From Knoxdaviesia capensis (Eukaryota; Ascomycota; Sordariomycetes; Microascales; Gondwanamycetaceae), in assembly GCA_001510575.1 (NCBI GenBank), contig LNGK01000008.1, positions 3,771,541-3,835,540 of the forward strand: a stretch of DNA of 64,000 nucleotides. The letters are read 5' to 3'. The position numbers were made by a program, and so were the translations under genes. This document shows, one piece after another, positions 33,627 through 46,669 of this stretch; position 1 is the stretch's first letter, and every line of letters begins with the position of its first letter. The notes under the pieces are model-generated. The model ran no database searches and was not told where the DNA came from. It saw only the letters and a program-made list of their open reading frames with translations.

Positions 33627-36600
33627 AGAGATGATAGCAAAGTGTGACTTGAAGGGGAGAGAAAAGAAGAAAAGAGGTGGCGGGGTGCCAGGAGAGCAAA
33701 ATTATAGGCGCGGTTTCAATGACGAGTAATGACTGCCATAAAAGAACAATGAGTCAAACGTCAACAAGACGATATTGAAAGTTGACACAACACGCCGAAA
33801 GCCGTAAAAACAAAACAGCCTTTATCTCAAAACGTTGATGCTCAGAGGAGAGGCTGCTATAAATGGATAACCTCTACCCAGCACACTTTCAGTCTATTGG
33901 TCTATGCCTGTATGAAACCAAAGTTAGTTCAGGTTGCACAAGAAGGTATGTCGAGAGACGACCGATGATAGTGACGAAAAGTTGGAATGCTTGATAGTGA
34001 AGCAGGTTTTTTGTGCATATAAATTTGGGCCGAAATTTCCCAGGGACCACGTTAATGGCGAGAGAGACAGCGTGGGATACAGGCCAACAGTGTGACCTGT
34101 GGGGGCAAAGAGGGACTGGGAGAGGGAGAGATGAGGAAAAGATGTTTTCGACTACGGATGCGCCGAGCAGTGAGATGATTGAGGTGATACAAAGAAAGGG
34201 ACACAAGAAGGGATCAAAACGTTGTGAGCATGTGTGGAGGAGATGGTGTGTGTGCGCGTGGATCAATGAAAGGCGGAAGATATTTGGGGAAGGACTGCGA
34301 GGAGAATTTAAATGGAGAGCAACAGAACGGACAACATGGTATCAGAAACAACAGAATTAGATACTGGTCTTCACATTGTAGGATACTGACAACAAGATAT
34401 AGACAGAGGGTGGGAAGGGATGGTGGAGGGGAAGGGGAACAGAGGTACTAGAAAGAACACCAAGGCAATGGAACGTCTGAAGGGCTACTCGTATAGCTAA
34501 ATGATGGAAAGAGAACCAAAAGACCTCCAAGTGGAAAAGGAAATGACAGTATGATTGGGGCAGTTACGAGAGCAACATATGCCGTGCAGAATAGAGAAAG
34601 GGGAGAGCCCAGGTATGCAGGTCGGGAAAGACAAGTGGATGGAAGAGGGGGAAATGCAACAGAACCATACGATAGACGCAGGCCCGGGCGGAACAGCTTG
34701 ACGGAGTAACCTACGCTGATGTGAAGGATTATGTTTCCCCTTCCGAAGAGAGACACGAAAGTCCAAGGGAGGAGCCGCCAAAGATATCGGGACCAACACG
34801 GTGACTAAACACGAAATGGGCGGGTGCTGAAGAGGCGAGAGGGAACAAAGAGACTTGCTTGTCAGAAGACCGAGAACTGTGCTAGCCAAACAACACAGGC
34901 AGTGTCACGTCAAGAGGACATAAAGCGAGAGTGTGACCGGTCCGTCAAAATAAAATAAAACGGGAGAGGGGGGAATGATAATGGATGATAACAGACGGCT
35001 GAGGCGATAATATAGCACGTCAAGGGGTAGGACGACAGTATGGGTGGTGGCTCGGAGAGAAAAGAAAGATCGGTATGGTGGACGCAGCACGACACAAGAT
35101 GAGTAGGATTAAAGAAGGAACTGGGGAAAGAGGGCGAGATTCAGATATAATAAAGGCAAAGTAACCTGGAGCAGGAAGTAGTCGATGAACAAGCCTGGGC
35201 GTTGAACGTGGGAAGTTGTGAGGTCGGGTCGGGCCTACAGCCCAGGGACTGGGGACGAACACGAGATGGAACCAGCCAGCAGGAGAACGAGACACACACA
35301 GCGTAGGAAAACCACCGGCCCGTATAGGCACAGGAGCTCGTGTGCTATAGGTAACGGGACTACCCTTTGAAGAAGAGCAACAACCGCCAAAAAGAAAAAA
35401 GAAGAAGAAAAGGATGAGGTTAGAGCGTCCGGGTGGATACGATACACTCTTCTCAGACGCTGTGATGGAACAACCCCACACACTTGCTCGATGTTGCCGC
35501 AAAGAAGGGAAATCAGGGAGTTGGTACCGTACACCGAAGGCGATTGAGCAATTAAGACGTGATAAGTCGAAATGTGGAACGGTCAGAAGAACGGCCCAAG
35601 ACGCGAGGCGGCGTAGAGCGAGACGGAGGATGGCGACCGAACAAGCAGGTGCTGGCTGTCTGGTGAATATACCGGATGGATGCGTGAAGTGATGTCGAAG
35701 TTGCAAAGAGATGATTTCAACGACCGCCAGTGAAGATAGCGCAGGAGCAGGCCAATCACAGCGCGCAAGCGGCCTCAGCTAGACAACAAGGCCAGCCACA
35801 GACAAGGCCCGTAGCCTTACCACGTTTGAGAGGACGTAATGTAGCTGTAAATGGCAATATTCCGACTACACACTCCAACCAGCTGCTCCGCCGAAGAATC
35901 TGAAGACCAAATGGAGGCTAGCTGGCTGTCTGGTTGAATGGTGGGAGGTTGACCGCAATAGTAGTGCAACAACGAAACATTACTTGGCTGGCAAGGAACG
36001 CGGAAAACCAGGACCCTTGTCCACCCAAAGTGGACGGACGGGAAAAAGAGACGAAGGAGGAAAACCAGTCAGCTAAACAGACCGCCTCAGGCTGACTCGT
36101 AAAAGGCTGTTCTGTACTGCGCTGCAGAGTGCAGACCAAGAAGGGGGGAAAGAATTAGGACCGGAATAATATGAGCTCAATCCAGCAAAGGTAACGTGAA
36201 AGAAAGAAAAGCGAGGGAAGATGGCAGCAGGAGAGTCGTTCTTGGCGGGTCCAGATGTTGGGACTATGGATTTTGGTGGCCTGTGCCCTCCGTGGATGGA
36301 TGGACGGATAACGGATTTGTTGCGAGGTCTCGTTACCTGTCGTTCTGGTGGCAAAGCCAGGGGGGAAACGGAGAAGCGCAAAAGTCTATAAAGGCTGAGG
36401 ACGACGGGATAAAGTTACCCCCCCCCCCACCGTTCTGTAAGAGGTGTGCACGATGCTAAATATTGCTTCTGCTATCCAGATCTGGTACTGTGGAGAAGCT
36501 TTGACTGGGCCAGCAAAGTGTATTGTCTGTATGTAACAGTTTCCGGGTGGGTGTTTTTAGCCCAGGCTGTCGAGATGTGGTAGGCTGAGCTGAAATAATG

Positions 36601-39600
36601 GGCGCGCTGTATAATGTTGAGTGGATATATGAAATCACGAAGGCCTGGTCATCGCAATCGGTATGTAAAATGGACCCAGAATCCGTGGCAAGATCTGGAC
36701 AGCGGCAGTGATATCGACAACGAATACGGTGTCCGTCCAATGTACACAGTATTGAGGGGCATTGAAATGGCCGGACACTGTAGTATAAACGGAAGGGGAG
36801 GTGACAAGATTGCGAGAGGCTCTACTTCGGGACTCGTGATATCTGTAGCTGGTGACTACGCGGATCGTCACGTCAGTAAGGAAGAAAAGGGGGGAAGATC
36901 AGGGCCATAGGCAGTGCGCGTAAATTATTCAGAGCCAAACACGAGACGCACAGGGAGAGTGAGACCAACCTCAGGGAGACAGTAAAGACTGTGCTTTAAG
37001 TACTTCCCCGGTCACTGTCTGTCCGAGGTGCCTACAGACTTTGCAGTCACAGGGCTGTCGAAGCTGTCCTCCACCGAGGTCGGTGAATCTCGAAGTAGAT
37101 GTAGCAAGTCAGCTACCAGTAGTGTCGGGAGAACAGAATGGTCGGGGACGGTCTATGGGCGGTTAGCAAATACCCGAAGATGTGAGTCCTCATAGCTGGT
37201 GGCCTAGTGGTTACATGCACAGGCAAGACCACGGCTCCAGTTCTGGTCTGAGCCTCTGAGGCATGCATTGGGCTGGCCAAAGCGGGTGGCTTACAGTGGT
37301 GCTGGAGACTGACAGCTCTGTCAAACGCCTCGTCTCCTAATACCACCGAGATTCGTGGCTTCAAATTTCAAATGTGTGTGATTCAGGCCTGCAATACAGT
37401 TAGCCATGCACCCATCCAAGTCCAATTCAACCCCCGATCAAGGATCTGACCTGACGGACCTCTATGCACGGGAATGGAATCAATCAATCCATATTTAGTC
37501 AATTCCGACCTGTCGCCTCCGCGAAGGTGAGAAGCGTGTTATGGCGAGAAGACCAATGATACGAGGGCGCTTTGCGTTGTGGAATAGCGTTGGGAAGTCG
37601 ACAACGGCCTGTTGTAGGCGTGGTTGTGGCTACACACGACCGATAGCCATGTGCACTTGGGAATTGTAACGTTGCGCTTGGTTGAAATTCCTCCGGGGGC
37701 AAATACGGAGCGGCGGTGCGATTCTCTTTTCTCGCTGGCGGCGCGAACCAACCAGCGGGAGCGAAAGCGTTCCAGTTTTATTTCCCTTTGCGTTTTCTAT
37801 GAGGATATGCAAGGGCCAGGTCTAGCCACACATTGTCAGTATCAATTGCTTGTTTTGCGGACGTTTTCTTTTTTGACCATTCCTGGTTATGGGTGCGCTC
37901 TGAAGAAGCCCCGAAGAATAGGGTGAGGACCACTTTTTGTGGAACAAGGAGCGTCTGTGTCTGTCCGGGATCTGGGTCTCTCACAATTTCAGATGGCTGC
38001 AAAATCTTGTGATAAGCTGATGGTGGCAGGACTTTTTGAGAATAGCGGAAATCATGGTTAATACCACGAAGATGAGATATGTTGAGTTTAAGTTTGTGTG
38101 TGAAGCCATTAGGGCAAAGCCTTCAACATGCGTATTCAAATTTCGAGAGGGTGATATCGTCAGTTGCGACCAACAGGATCCGGAAAGATCGCTTTGATGC
38201 ATATCCAGTTCATGTGACTATCTCTCTAACGGACATATCTGATATCGTTCCCGTAGCTTTATCTAGAAGGATGCATTTATTCCTGCCTTTGGGATAATCA
38301 TGTCTCAACTCAATCCAGAAAGGAAAGAGCAGCCCGGAAAGTCGTAACACCCGCTCACCCACCCACTTTGGCACATGTACTTCCCCATACTAAACTCCGA
38401 TTTGGCAGGATGTGATGTCCTGGTGAAGAATGGGCAATGTAATAGATACCACCGCTATCAGGCTCATATACTCGATTCTGCTTTCACGTAGCACAACCCA
38501 GATCCATTGCATTAGCCATAGGCATCTGAAAAGCCGACATATCATACACGCTTCAACTTCGCCGTCGGAGAGAAAGAATCATGCTTGCTCCAAACGCTAT
38601 TCGAATACACAACAGCAATATGTATGCACATATATGGCCCAGCCCTCTTTCCCATACCAACGTTGCAACAGGAAGCCGCAACCCGCAAATCTTCCGTGCT
38701 TAGCCAGCCAAGTCCAGCGCCGGGGAAGAAGGAGCCAATTGCTGCTGGTTCACGGAGGCTCTTTCTCATGCGCGCTCGGATTTCTTATCATGACATTTGG
38801 CCTTTCGATGAGATTTGCGATATAAGGATATTCTTATAACGCGATGTACCAAGTATACCGAGTTATGCCGTGACGGACAATAATCTGCGCAGTACCTGGA
38901 GACAAGACAGTGGCTGCTGTTGGACTGGTTATGTGCATAAGTGTTTATATGCATATATCACAGACTAGGGCTTCATGCCGCACACCACACCTTTGAAGTT
39001 TTGAATATATTGCCCTAACGTACATGATTATCGATTTTGCTATCATCACCGTGCCATTCCCTTGGTAGCAGCTCCTTCATAACGGCTTCAGCCGGTTTAT
39101 CAACGGAAGTTGTTAACATGTCGTGAAAAGCTCACCAGGCCGATCCAATGCGGATACAATCCACGGTATATATATATATATATTTACATATACAAAGACT
39201 CGCCTCAAAAGTGGTGGAGGTGAGCTTTAACGTTACCCAAGAACCCCTGGCATCTTCTGCCTTACCGAATTTGGGCCTGGAATGTGGACCGTCCCCTCTG
39301 AAAGTGAGTGATTGATAGCTGGCGAGATGAGTGGTGATTCCGTGTGCTAAGTGATTTCTTGAAGCTGTCGATCTCAGGCCGACGGTGGTGCGCGGTTCGC
39401 GATGGCCTCCCCCGATCGTATATCACATCACATCACGATCACCGGCAAGAGTGAATCTTCGTTTCTGTGGCAGAGCCGCAAAAGCTTACTCGGATGTCCG
39501 TATCTGCGGCTCTGGACAACCTTGTTGCCCGTGTTAGTTACCGAGTGTGACGACAGTACGGCGATGTCGTGATATTTATCGCGGGCCATCAAGGATGGCT

Positions 39601-40884
39601 GGCAAACGCCAAAAGCGATTATCGGCAACCACCGATCACCAAACGGAATCAATACGAATAAAATCTTTTACTCATATACCAACATTAGAGTTTCTCCATG
39701 TTGATGCCGGTTCCGGGAAACAGTGGGTAGGACTGGGCACCATCATGCCGCTGTGTCAACGTTCCATCTTCTTTTCCCACCAGGTGGTATGATGGCCTAG
39801 GAGAACAAAATAACCTGCTGGTTCAAGATTTTGCAGAAGATTTACATTCTAGAGGCCCTCAAGGTTTGACTTTAGGATATGCCCAATTTTCCCGTTCCAG
39901 AAAGGTATGCGTGCTTTTTTTTCTCCGTCGGCTTAATCCGGGCCTTATCCCGGAGACCATGCAGCAATGGCCATGCGTGAGAGTGTGAATGGCCTTTTAT
40001 AGGCTCTATAACACTTCCATGGGAAAGGTTGTAAAACTTTCAAGAAGTCTGAGCCCGCTGTTAACCATCACCATCGGAGTGTCCAGCCAGTATCATGTGA
40101 AGGCCACTCTCCCCGACGTTGTTACCATCCGCACCGCGCTGGCCGGGGGCCCACGACGTGTATCGACCATGTGCTCAGAGGCATATATACACATAGAGGT
40201 GGCTAATAACCCGGAATCCCACTAGCCAATGCCGGACGGGCCAATCCACACCTGATACTGACACCTGGTGCTAAAGCAGCAAGGCCCGATACTGATGACG
40301 ATAACTGCTACATATCGCCATGCTACATGCCCTCGTCCAGCATTAAGCTTCAGAATTGCATTCCCTTCTGAGCCAACCCAGACCCGAGTGACCTTGGTGT
40401 GATAGAGTGGCTGTCACCACTGGCTGGTATGATGGCCACCACCATGGGCCTGTGTCGGCGTTTGCTCCTATGAGCGGCGTTATCCTCCCCGCGTACTGGA
40501 TCAAACCGTCGGAGATGTTGCGTGGACTATCAGCCACCCAACTATGAATAATGGGTGTTGAACTCGGATGTCGGTAGATCTGGGATTCTTCGGCGTTCTG
40601 TTACTCGTCCTAACTGAGTACAGGCAACAGTACTAGGCGGCTTTCCCCTCTTATACACGGCTTCAGGCCCTTGGAATCCAGTCTCAACTGTCTTTTCCAT
40701 CTTTATTCATCTTTACTCATCTTCACTTCAAGCATCAACCACTCTAACCACTAGCAACCTTGATAATCAGTATTCGTTGACCCCCTCTATACTGCTACTC
40801 CCCAATCTCTCTTCTCGCCTTCACTTACACTACCCCTCCCACCAAAGCCATATATCTCCCACTATCCCCCTTATAAACCTCACC
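33627..40884. other. 7.3 kb intergenic between divergent kinase and deaminase genes
   Basis: No protein gene was recognised. About 34.0-35.7 kb is purine-rich on the plus strand, which fits a long pyrimidine-rich leader or promoter of the kinase gene. A C11 tract lies at 36418-36428, a tRNA-like box A segment near 37200, and a (TA)8 repeat at 39167-39182. The last 200 bases before the deaminase are pyrimidine-rich (leader). Frames up to 228 codons on the minus strand (35020-35706) look like translated pyrimidine tract. Confidence 0.5.
39167..39182. repeat. (TA)8 repeat
   Basis: Eight TA units in the gene-poor stretch before the deaminase gene. Confidence 0.85.
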
Positions 40885-42127
40885 ATGAGACTCATCATCC
40901 GGGACGACGCCTTTGAGGCCAGCGATTATGTGGCCAAATATGTCATTGCCCGTATCAATATCTTCAAGCCGTCGGCTTCACGGCCGTTTGTTCTCGGCTT
41001 GCCTACCGGCTCGACCCCGCTAGTAATCTACAAAAAGCTAGTGGAGAGCCACAAGGCCGGCGAGATCTCGTTTGAGAATGTCATTACCTTTAACATGGTA
41101 TGTTCACATTGTCTCTTCATGCTGGGTTCAGTAGTGTTCAGTGACTAACACGGCCCTGTCTGTTTAGGATGAGTACATCGGGCTTCCTCGTGACCACCCC
41201 GAGAGTTACCACTCATTTATGTGGACAAACCTCTTCTCGCACATCGATATCCGGCCCGAGAACGTGCACATCCTGAATGGAAATGCCCCAGATCTACACG
41301 CCGAGTGTATGGCCTATGAATCTGCCATTGCGGCTGCCGGCGGCATCGACCTGTTCCTGGCCGGCATTGGCGAAGACGGCCATATTGCCTTCAACGAGCC
41401 CGGGTCTAGCCTGGCATCCCGCACCCGTGTCAAGACGCTGGCCTACGACACCATTGTGGCCAACTCGCGCTTTTTCGACGGAGACATCTCGGCCGTGCCG
41501 CGCATGGCCCTGACGGTCGGCGTGGCCACGGTGCTGGACGCACGGGAGGTCGTGGCGGTAGCCCTCGGGTCCCGCAAGGCGCTGGCGCTGCAGAAGTGCG
41601 TCGAGGAGGGTGTCAACCACATGTGGACGCTGTCCAGCCTGCACCTGCACCAGCACTCGATGATCGTGGCCGACGAGGACGCCACGCTGGAGCTGCGCGT
41701 GAAGACTGTGCGCTACTTCAAGAGCATCGAGCAGGTGGCGCGCGAGCAGGGCCTGCTGGACCACACCGCCGTGCCGCCGCTGAACCCGCACATCCCGACC
41801 TCCCCGACCCGCATCATCCCGCAGTCGATCGTCGTGCAGCCCAGCTCACCGGTCTCCGACAGCCCGGCAACCGCCCACGCCAACTTCCCGGAGATGTCCG
41901 CGCCGACCGCCGTCAAGGCGCCCGCGCTGGTCCGCGCACCCAGCAGCAACTCCAGCCTGATCCCGAACCTCACGTCCGCGGGCCGCGGGCTCTCGCGCTC
42001 GCCGTCGCCGGATTTCACCCCCGACCGCATGGGCACGCGCATCCCCGATGCCGCTGGCATTGCACGGCGGTTGACGCCGCAGCCTGAGAAGCAGGTGTTC
42101 TCGCGAATCAACGCTGTCGGTGCATGA
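40885..42127 (+). CDS. dam1: Glucosamine-6-phosphate deaminase
   Basis: Converts glucosamine-6-phosphate to fructose-6-phosphate and ammonia, the last step of GlcNAc use. Exons 40885-41097 and 41168-42127 give 390 residues. The match to bacterial NagB is position for position at the start: GLPTGSTPL phosphate loop, catalytic Asp72 in NMDEYIGL (the intron falls exactly before this Asp), and Asp141, His143 and Glu148 in GEDGHIAFNEPGSS. Lys and Ala-rich LGSRKALAL and WTLSSLHLHQH follow. The catalytic core ends near residue 255-260. A further 110-130 residues, rich in Ser-Pro and Thr-Pro (SPTR, SSPVSDSP, SRSPSPDFTP), look disordered and are beyond the 266 residues usual for bacterial enzymes; they might be a kinase-regulated tail. 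The start was chosen at MRLIIRDD, which aligns with the family; an upstream in-frame Met at 40777 lies in the pyrimidine-rich leader. Confidence 0.95.
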
Positions 42128-42347
42128 TTTTGATGACTTAGGGTTTCGATGCTTTCTGCTTGCATTTTTTTGGAGTTTTACTTCCTGCTTGGTTGCTGTC
42201 GTTTGAATCTACTACTTTCTCCAGATTGCCATGTGTGTTGTCCTTCCGGGCTCCTCGGACTGTTGTGTACAACCTTGATTTCCTCTTCGACTTTTATTTC
42301 TTAGCTTTTAGATACAAGTTATATTCACCAAATTGGCCGGGCCTGAC

Positions 42348-42471
42348 CTGATTCATGGTTTTGGGGAATTTCAGGAATCACCCACCCACCGACTGTAATC
42401 CATAATTTGCCTGATTCACATTGCTTTCAGATACCGACATGATATATGCATTTTCTCTGATTCATGGTTTT
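42348..42471 (+). repeat. 15-base direct repeat, two copies
   Basis: CTGATTCATGGTTTT occurs at 42348-42362 and again at 42457-42471, 109 bases apart. The similarity continues weakly through a TTTCAG-GAATC stretch, so a small imperfect duplication in the 3' flank of the deaminase gene is likely. Confidence 0.7.
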
Positions 42472-43224
42472 CTTTTTCAGAATCTCCCATGCCCGAGAAT
42501 TCCTCTATAGATATCAGTCTGTCCCCCCACTGAGTCACTTCCATTTCCATCTCTACACTCAACCTAAACACTCAACATCGACACTTAAAAGGCAGCCTCA
42601 CTCTGACCCCTCTTCATCCTTCTCGTTCCGCTTTCCGACGAGCCCCGAATCCCAGAACCTCATCGATCACGGCAGTTCAACAGGTCGTGACCGGCCCCTA
42701 GGTCACTCACTTGACATAGAACGTCGGCCCTTCCCGCCGTGGACCACCACCAAAGGGGAAGCCCTAAACAGCATACCTACCGGCTATGTTGTCTCTTGTA
42801 TCTTATGTCGTCTGCCGGCCCGGACGACCGAAACGAGTTAGAGGGTACGGTTCGTGTCCGGAGGTTATAGACCATCCGTTACGTGGAATCTTAGCCATCG
42901 GCATACACGCATTTTCTGGCCCTGAAGGCTCGGGGGCGGTGTGCCACCTCTAATGCAGGAACACACTCAGCGGCCGCCTCTGTTAGATCCGCCGGAACAT
43001 GTGTGTCAGGCTCCTTGCCCGTACATAAGATTCCCACCGACAACGAGAAAAGAAAAGCCGGTTTGCTCTGGAACCCACCAGTGGTGGTTCAGGCTGTCCA
43101 CAAAAGCTCCCGCAGTCGCTACACGGGCGCGAATAGATCGCCGTATCCGCACAGGCTAGCCCAGATATCTCGCCCCGCCCACCGGGGGACCCACCGGCAT
43201 TCGTTCCCTTGCGGAGCTCCACCT

Positions 43225-43245
43225 GGCGGGGCGGGGCGGGGCCGG
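43225..43245 (+). other. G-run cluster, possible G-quadruplex
   Basis: Three GGGG runs separated by single C bases, followed by CCGG. The fourth run has only two G bases, so the four-stranded fold is only possible, not certain. Confidence 0.4.
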
Positions 43246-44828
43246 AGTCCGATATCCCACGGAACCAACGGGTGGTCCGCTGACCCTTACTGACCTCACC
43301 CCGCCATCGAGAAACACTAGATCATATGATTTTCCCCACGGAGGGTTTGAAATCCGAAGCGTCACAGGACTGTCGCTCCTTTTGCTCAACACACACAGGA
43401 TCGTAGCTACGCCACGCGCTCCAGACTCCCAGCCCGCGCCCGGCAATCTTTTCCTGGGTCACCCCGCCCCGGGTGCCCAGCCGCAACCTCAAGGAAACGG
43501 TTGCAAACGGCACGCTAGCCCGTGGCGCTCCTGTCGGCCCGGGCCTACCGACGAAATGGGCGTCAACACGGAGGGCTACTCCGCCACTCCCCGGAATGGC
43601 ACTACGTGCTCCAACCAAACTCTCGCTGCGCTGGCCGTAGCGGTGGCAGTCTTTTCGTGTGGATAGAGATCCGGTCCGTTCCTCCACTCACGGTGTGATG
43701 TGAAACGCGGCGCAATATATTGCTGTGGTCCGGTCTCGACCGCGATGGCATGTGTCCCCTATGTAATGCACCGGGCGCCCCGCCTCAACATGCTTTCCCA
43801 GTGACAAAATGATGTCCAGGCCTCTACATTCGTCTGCTGCACGCCCCACTGGCAAAGCGCTGGTCCAACTCCACCCCGAAAATGAAATAGGCACAGATGC
43901 GGCCGATAACTCTATTCAGGATACTCCGCGCTGCCGCCTTGCATTTAGAACCAGGTGTATATCATCCAGGATGCGCGAGTCGAGACAACTGTAGCCCAGA
44001 CGGCCGTGTTGTGCTGTGCTGTGCTGTCGATGGTGGTGTCACGGCGCCCGGAAACCGCAGTGGGACCACTTTTAAAGTTCGACGATGGCATTTCACGAGC
44101 CGCGCTGTGTCGCGCTGTGTCGTTAAGGGCGGCATGATAGGTACCCACTGCCGACCAAAGTGACAATGACTATTCACGGAGGGCGGTCAGGTTAGAGGTT
44201 GGACATGTAAATGGATCAATTACTGAGGGCGAGAGGCTACCAAGATCTTGCGTAAACCGGTGTACGGCCAAACATGCCGGACCTGCGGAGAAGGAGATAG
44301 ATATAGAGAGAACAGGCCCCAGAATAGGAGAGAAAAGAAAAATACAAAAGCAAAATAACTCCGGAAACGAACACGGAGATTGAATCCAAAGACGTACACT
44401 CCAAAAACCCTGGGTGTTCCCCCTATCCCCCACCAGTTGTCCTGCACAGAACCAAGGCCGCATGTCGATCAGAAAAGAGAAGAAGAAAAGAAAGAAGAGC
44501 AAGAACGAGAAAAGAAAAAAAGGTCGTGGGCGGGTCATCAATGGCCGGAGAAGGTGAACAGAAAAACTTGACCGGCGCGGTAAGAAAATGACAGATAAGA
44601 AAAGAGAAGATGAAGATATATGGCGGTGTTAGGCGTGTTGTGAGTAGTGGGCGAGAGAGAGAGGTGAAAAGGAGAAGCGACAAAACAGCCAGTCCGAAAG
44701 GGTGGGTATCTGAGAAAAAAGAAAATCAAAAGGAAACGCAGTCTTCCCCAGACCGAAACAAAAAGAGAGTCCGGATGCACGGAAAAGAAACAACAGAGCG
44801 AATACACGCACACGTGAGAGGAGCACTT

Positions 44829-46669
44829 TCACTCCGCAACAAAGTACCGTTTCGACCGGTTCTGGATCTGCTGCGCCCGCACCTCCGGCGGCACCAGCGT
44901 GTGATGCACCACATGCGGCCGGTAAATCGCATCGACCGGCGGCATCCAGTCGTCCACGCTCAGCGGGAAGTACTCGTACAGCAGGTCGTCGTCCTCCGCT
45001 TGTGCGCCGGCTCCCCCGCTGGCGTTGTGCGCGCCGGGCCCACCCGCCAGTCCCGACTTGGCGAGCTGCGGGCTCTGCACGTCCGAGCCGGGCCGGTTGG
45101 GACTCCTCTCGTCTTCCGAGAGGGACAGGTTGATCGGTCCCGTGCGGCCTGGCGTTGCCGACATGCCGCCGCCATTGTTGCTACTTTGCTGTTGTTGTTG
45201 TTGGAGGTGGTGGTGGTGCAGAGTTGTGGTGGCTGTTGACGAGTGGCCTCCCGATGAGGAAACCGATTTCGCTGTTAGGTCGCTGGACCAGGTGGGAATT
45301 GGTGGCCGGCTTGCAGATGGCGATGTAAGGGCCATCTTTTTGGCGGCATGTGACTGGGGCGGCAGTTGCGAGTATGTTTGGATCGGAGTTGTTGACGACC
45401 ACTCGTTTGTCTAGAGCAAGACAGTTGGTTAGTATTTGACTCTCTATATACGGCAGTTGAAAAGAGTATCCTTACCTGAAGAGGCCCTATTGCTGAGTAC
45501 CGGGGCTGAACATTCTGCCCCGTTGCCACCGCCAGCTCCGGACCAGACCCTTTCCGGTCTGGGGCGCCACTAGCAGATCCCGAACCGCTTCCGCGCTTAT
45601 CGTTGGTTGTCAACGGCACGTCTTTCTTGTTATCAAAGTTGCGTGGACTGCGCCCGCGCACAATAACAGGACCGGAGGTGATCTCGGCGATCTGGACCAC
45701 CTCACCGTTCTCGGTCTTGGCCGTCAAGGTGATGTGCACGACGTAGTGCTGCTGGGTGCCTTTGCGACGGCCGTTGTTCGCGGTGGCGTGTTTGAACTGC
45801 AGCCGGCGCCACAGGAGCGGGAGGGCCACACGCACACCGTCAACATCTTCGCCGCTGGTGACATCGAGCGCCAGGTTTGGCGGAGGGCCGACCACGCGCA
45901 TCTCATCTGACTGCGCCACGGCCGGGTTGGAGCTCTTCCAGGGAATCGAGATGATTTCAGTCGGCTTGCCGTCGATCGACTCGCGCGCGGAGATCGAGGC
46001 CGAAATGTCGGTCACGCGCACGTGGCGGCCCTGTTTGTCAATCACGGTTTGCATGTGGCGTGGCAGGATAACCTGGCCGGAGCACTGCCACAGATTGCGG
46101 CGGTAGCACGTGAGTTCTAACGGGCGGCCGGAGCTTTCGCCGGCGAACACATCCTCGGCGACGAAGAACATGCCGTTGAGCTCGGCAAGCATGGTCAAAT
46201 CGCTGAACTGTCCAGATTCGTCCAGCGGCGTCGTGTTGAGCAAGGTGGGTGAAAAGCTGAGGAGTTTGTTGTCGAGACCCTGGGGTGGCGACTCCTCATT
46301 GAAGACGGTAATGTCGGTGTGAGGTTCAAACGGGCGCGAGGGGTAGTTGAAGGGGTCGTCGAAGGTGGAGGAGGATATGGATTCGAAGCCATATGGCGGT
46401 GGTGTGTATGACGGCAGGCCAGTCAGGTTGCGATCTCTGTTATGAGTCAGTGTTTGCTCTGCACATAGCAGCCAGCGCAACAGCAAGGCATAGCATCAAC
46501 CCTAGGAAATTAGCACATACAATGGAAAGTCATCGAAGCTAAGATCGGGATCGAAGTCGAGAATCCCGGGTCCGGCAGGGCCCGCCATTCCTAGCGAATG
46601 AGCATCGTCTCCGGAAACAACGGCGGCACCGCCTGCGTGCAAGGCGGAGAGAGAGTTGAAGGTAGCCAT
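44829..46669 (-). CDS. ron1: Ndt80/PhoG-family transcription factor (RON1 or VIB-1/XprG type)
   Basis: Exons (minus) 46669-46521, 46436-45476 and 45410-44829 give 563 residues. The Ndt80-type immunoglobulin-fold DNA-binding region covers about 135-320: LNGMFFVAEDVF, LTCYRRNLWQCSG, HVRVTDISASIS, LPLLWRRLQFKHATANNGRRKGTQQHY-type core (259-281), and the closing VIVRGRSPRNFD (308-318). The N-terminus holds an acidic, aromatic stretch (LDFDPDLSFDDFPL, 37-50) that could activate transcription. The C-terminus has short His and Gln runs and a conserved-looking end (YEYFPLSVDDWMPPVDAIYRPH). In Trichoderma, RON1 controls the GlcNAc cluster; the gene here lies inside such a cluster, which is why ron1 is preferred. 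The related VIB-1 (Neurospora) and XprG (Aspergillus) control starvation, protease release and incompatibility, and cannot be excluded without a tree. Start at MATFNSL; an in-frame Met 38 codons upstream is considered leader. Confidence 0.87.

Larger units (their letters stand above)
42128..44828. other. Intergenic between convergent deaminase and Ndt80-type genes
   Basis: No gene recognised. About 44170-44820 is purine-rich on the plus strand and is probably the 3' untranslated region of the minus-strand Ndt80-type gene. A GC-rich stretch with G-runs is found at 43225-43245, and a 15-base direct repeat at 42348-42471. Confidence 0.5.

Noticed and set aside
35020..35706. 228-codon minus-strand frame
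   Set aside because: Translation of a pyrimidine-rich leader tract; Phe, Leu, Ser and Pro only, no domain.
37200..37270. tRNA gene
   Set aside because: Box A is present but there is no box B or complete cloverleaf, so kept only as a weak SINE-like finding.
39700..40460. Two similar segments sharing GGTATGATGGCC and a CACCA-x-CATG stretch
   Set aside because: Similarity is short and interrupted; not enough to call a repeat family by eye.
42464..42841. 125-codon plus-strand frame after the deaminase gene
   Set aside because: Pyrimidine-rich low-complexity translation without a recognisable family.
44610..45239. 209-codon plus-strand frame
   Set aside because: Antisense to the last exon of the Ndt80-type gene.
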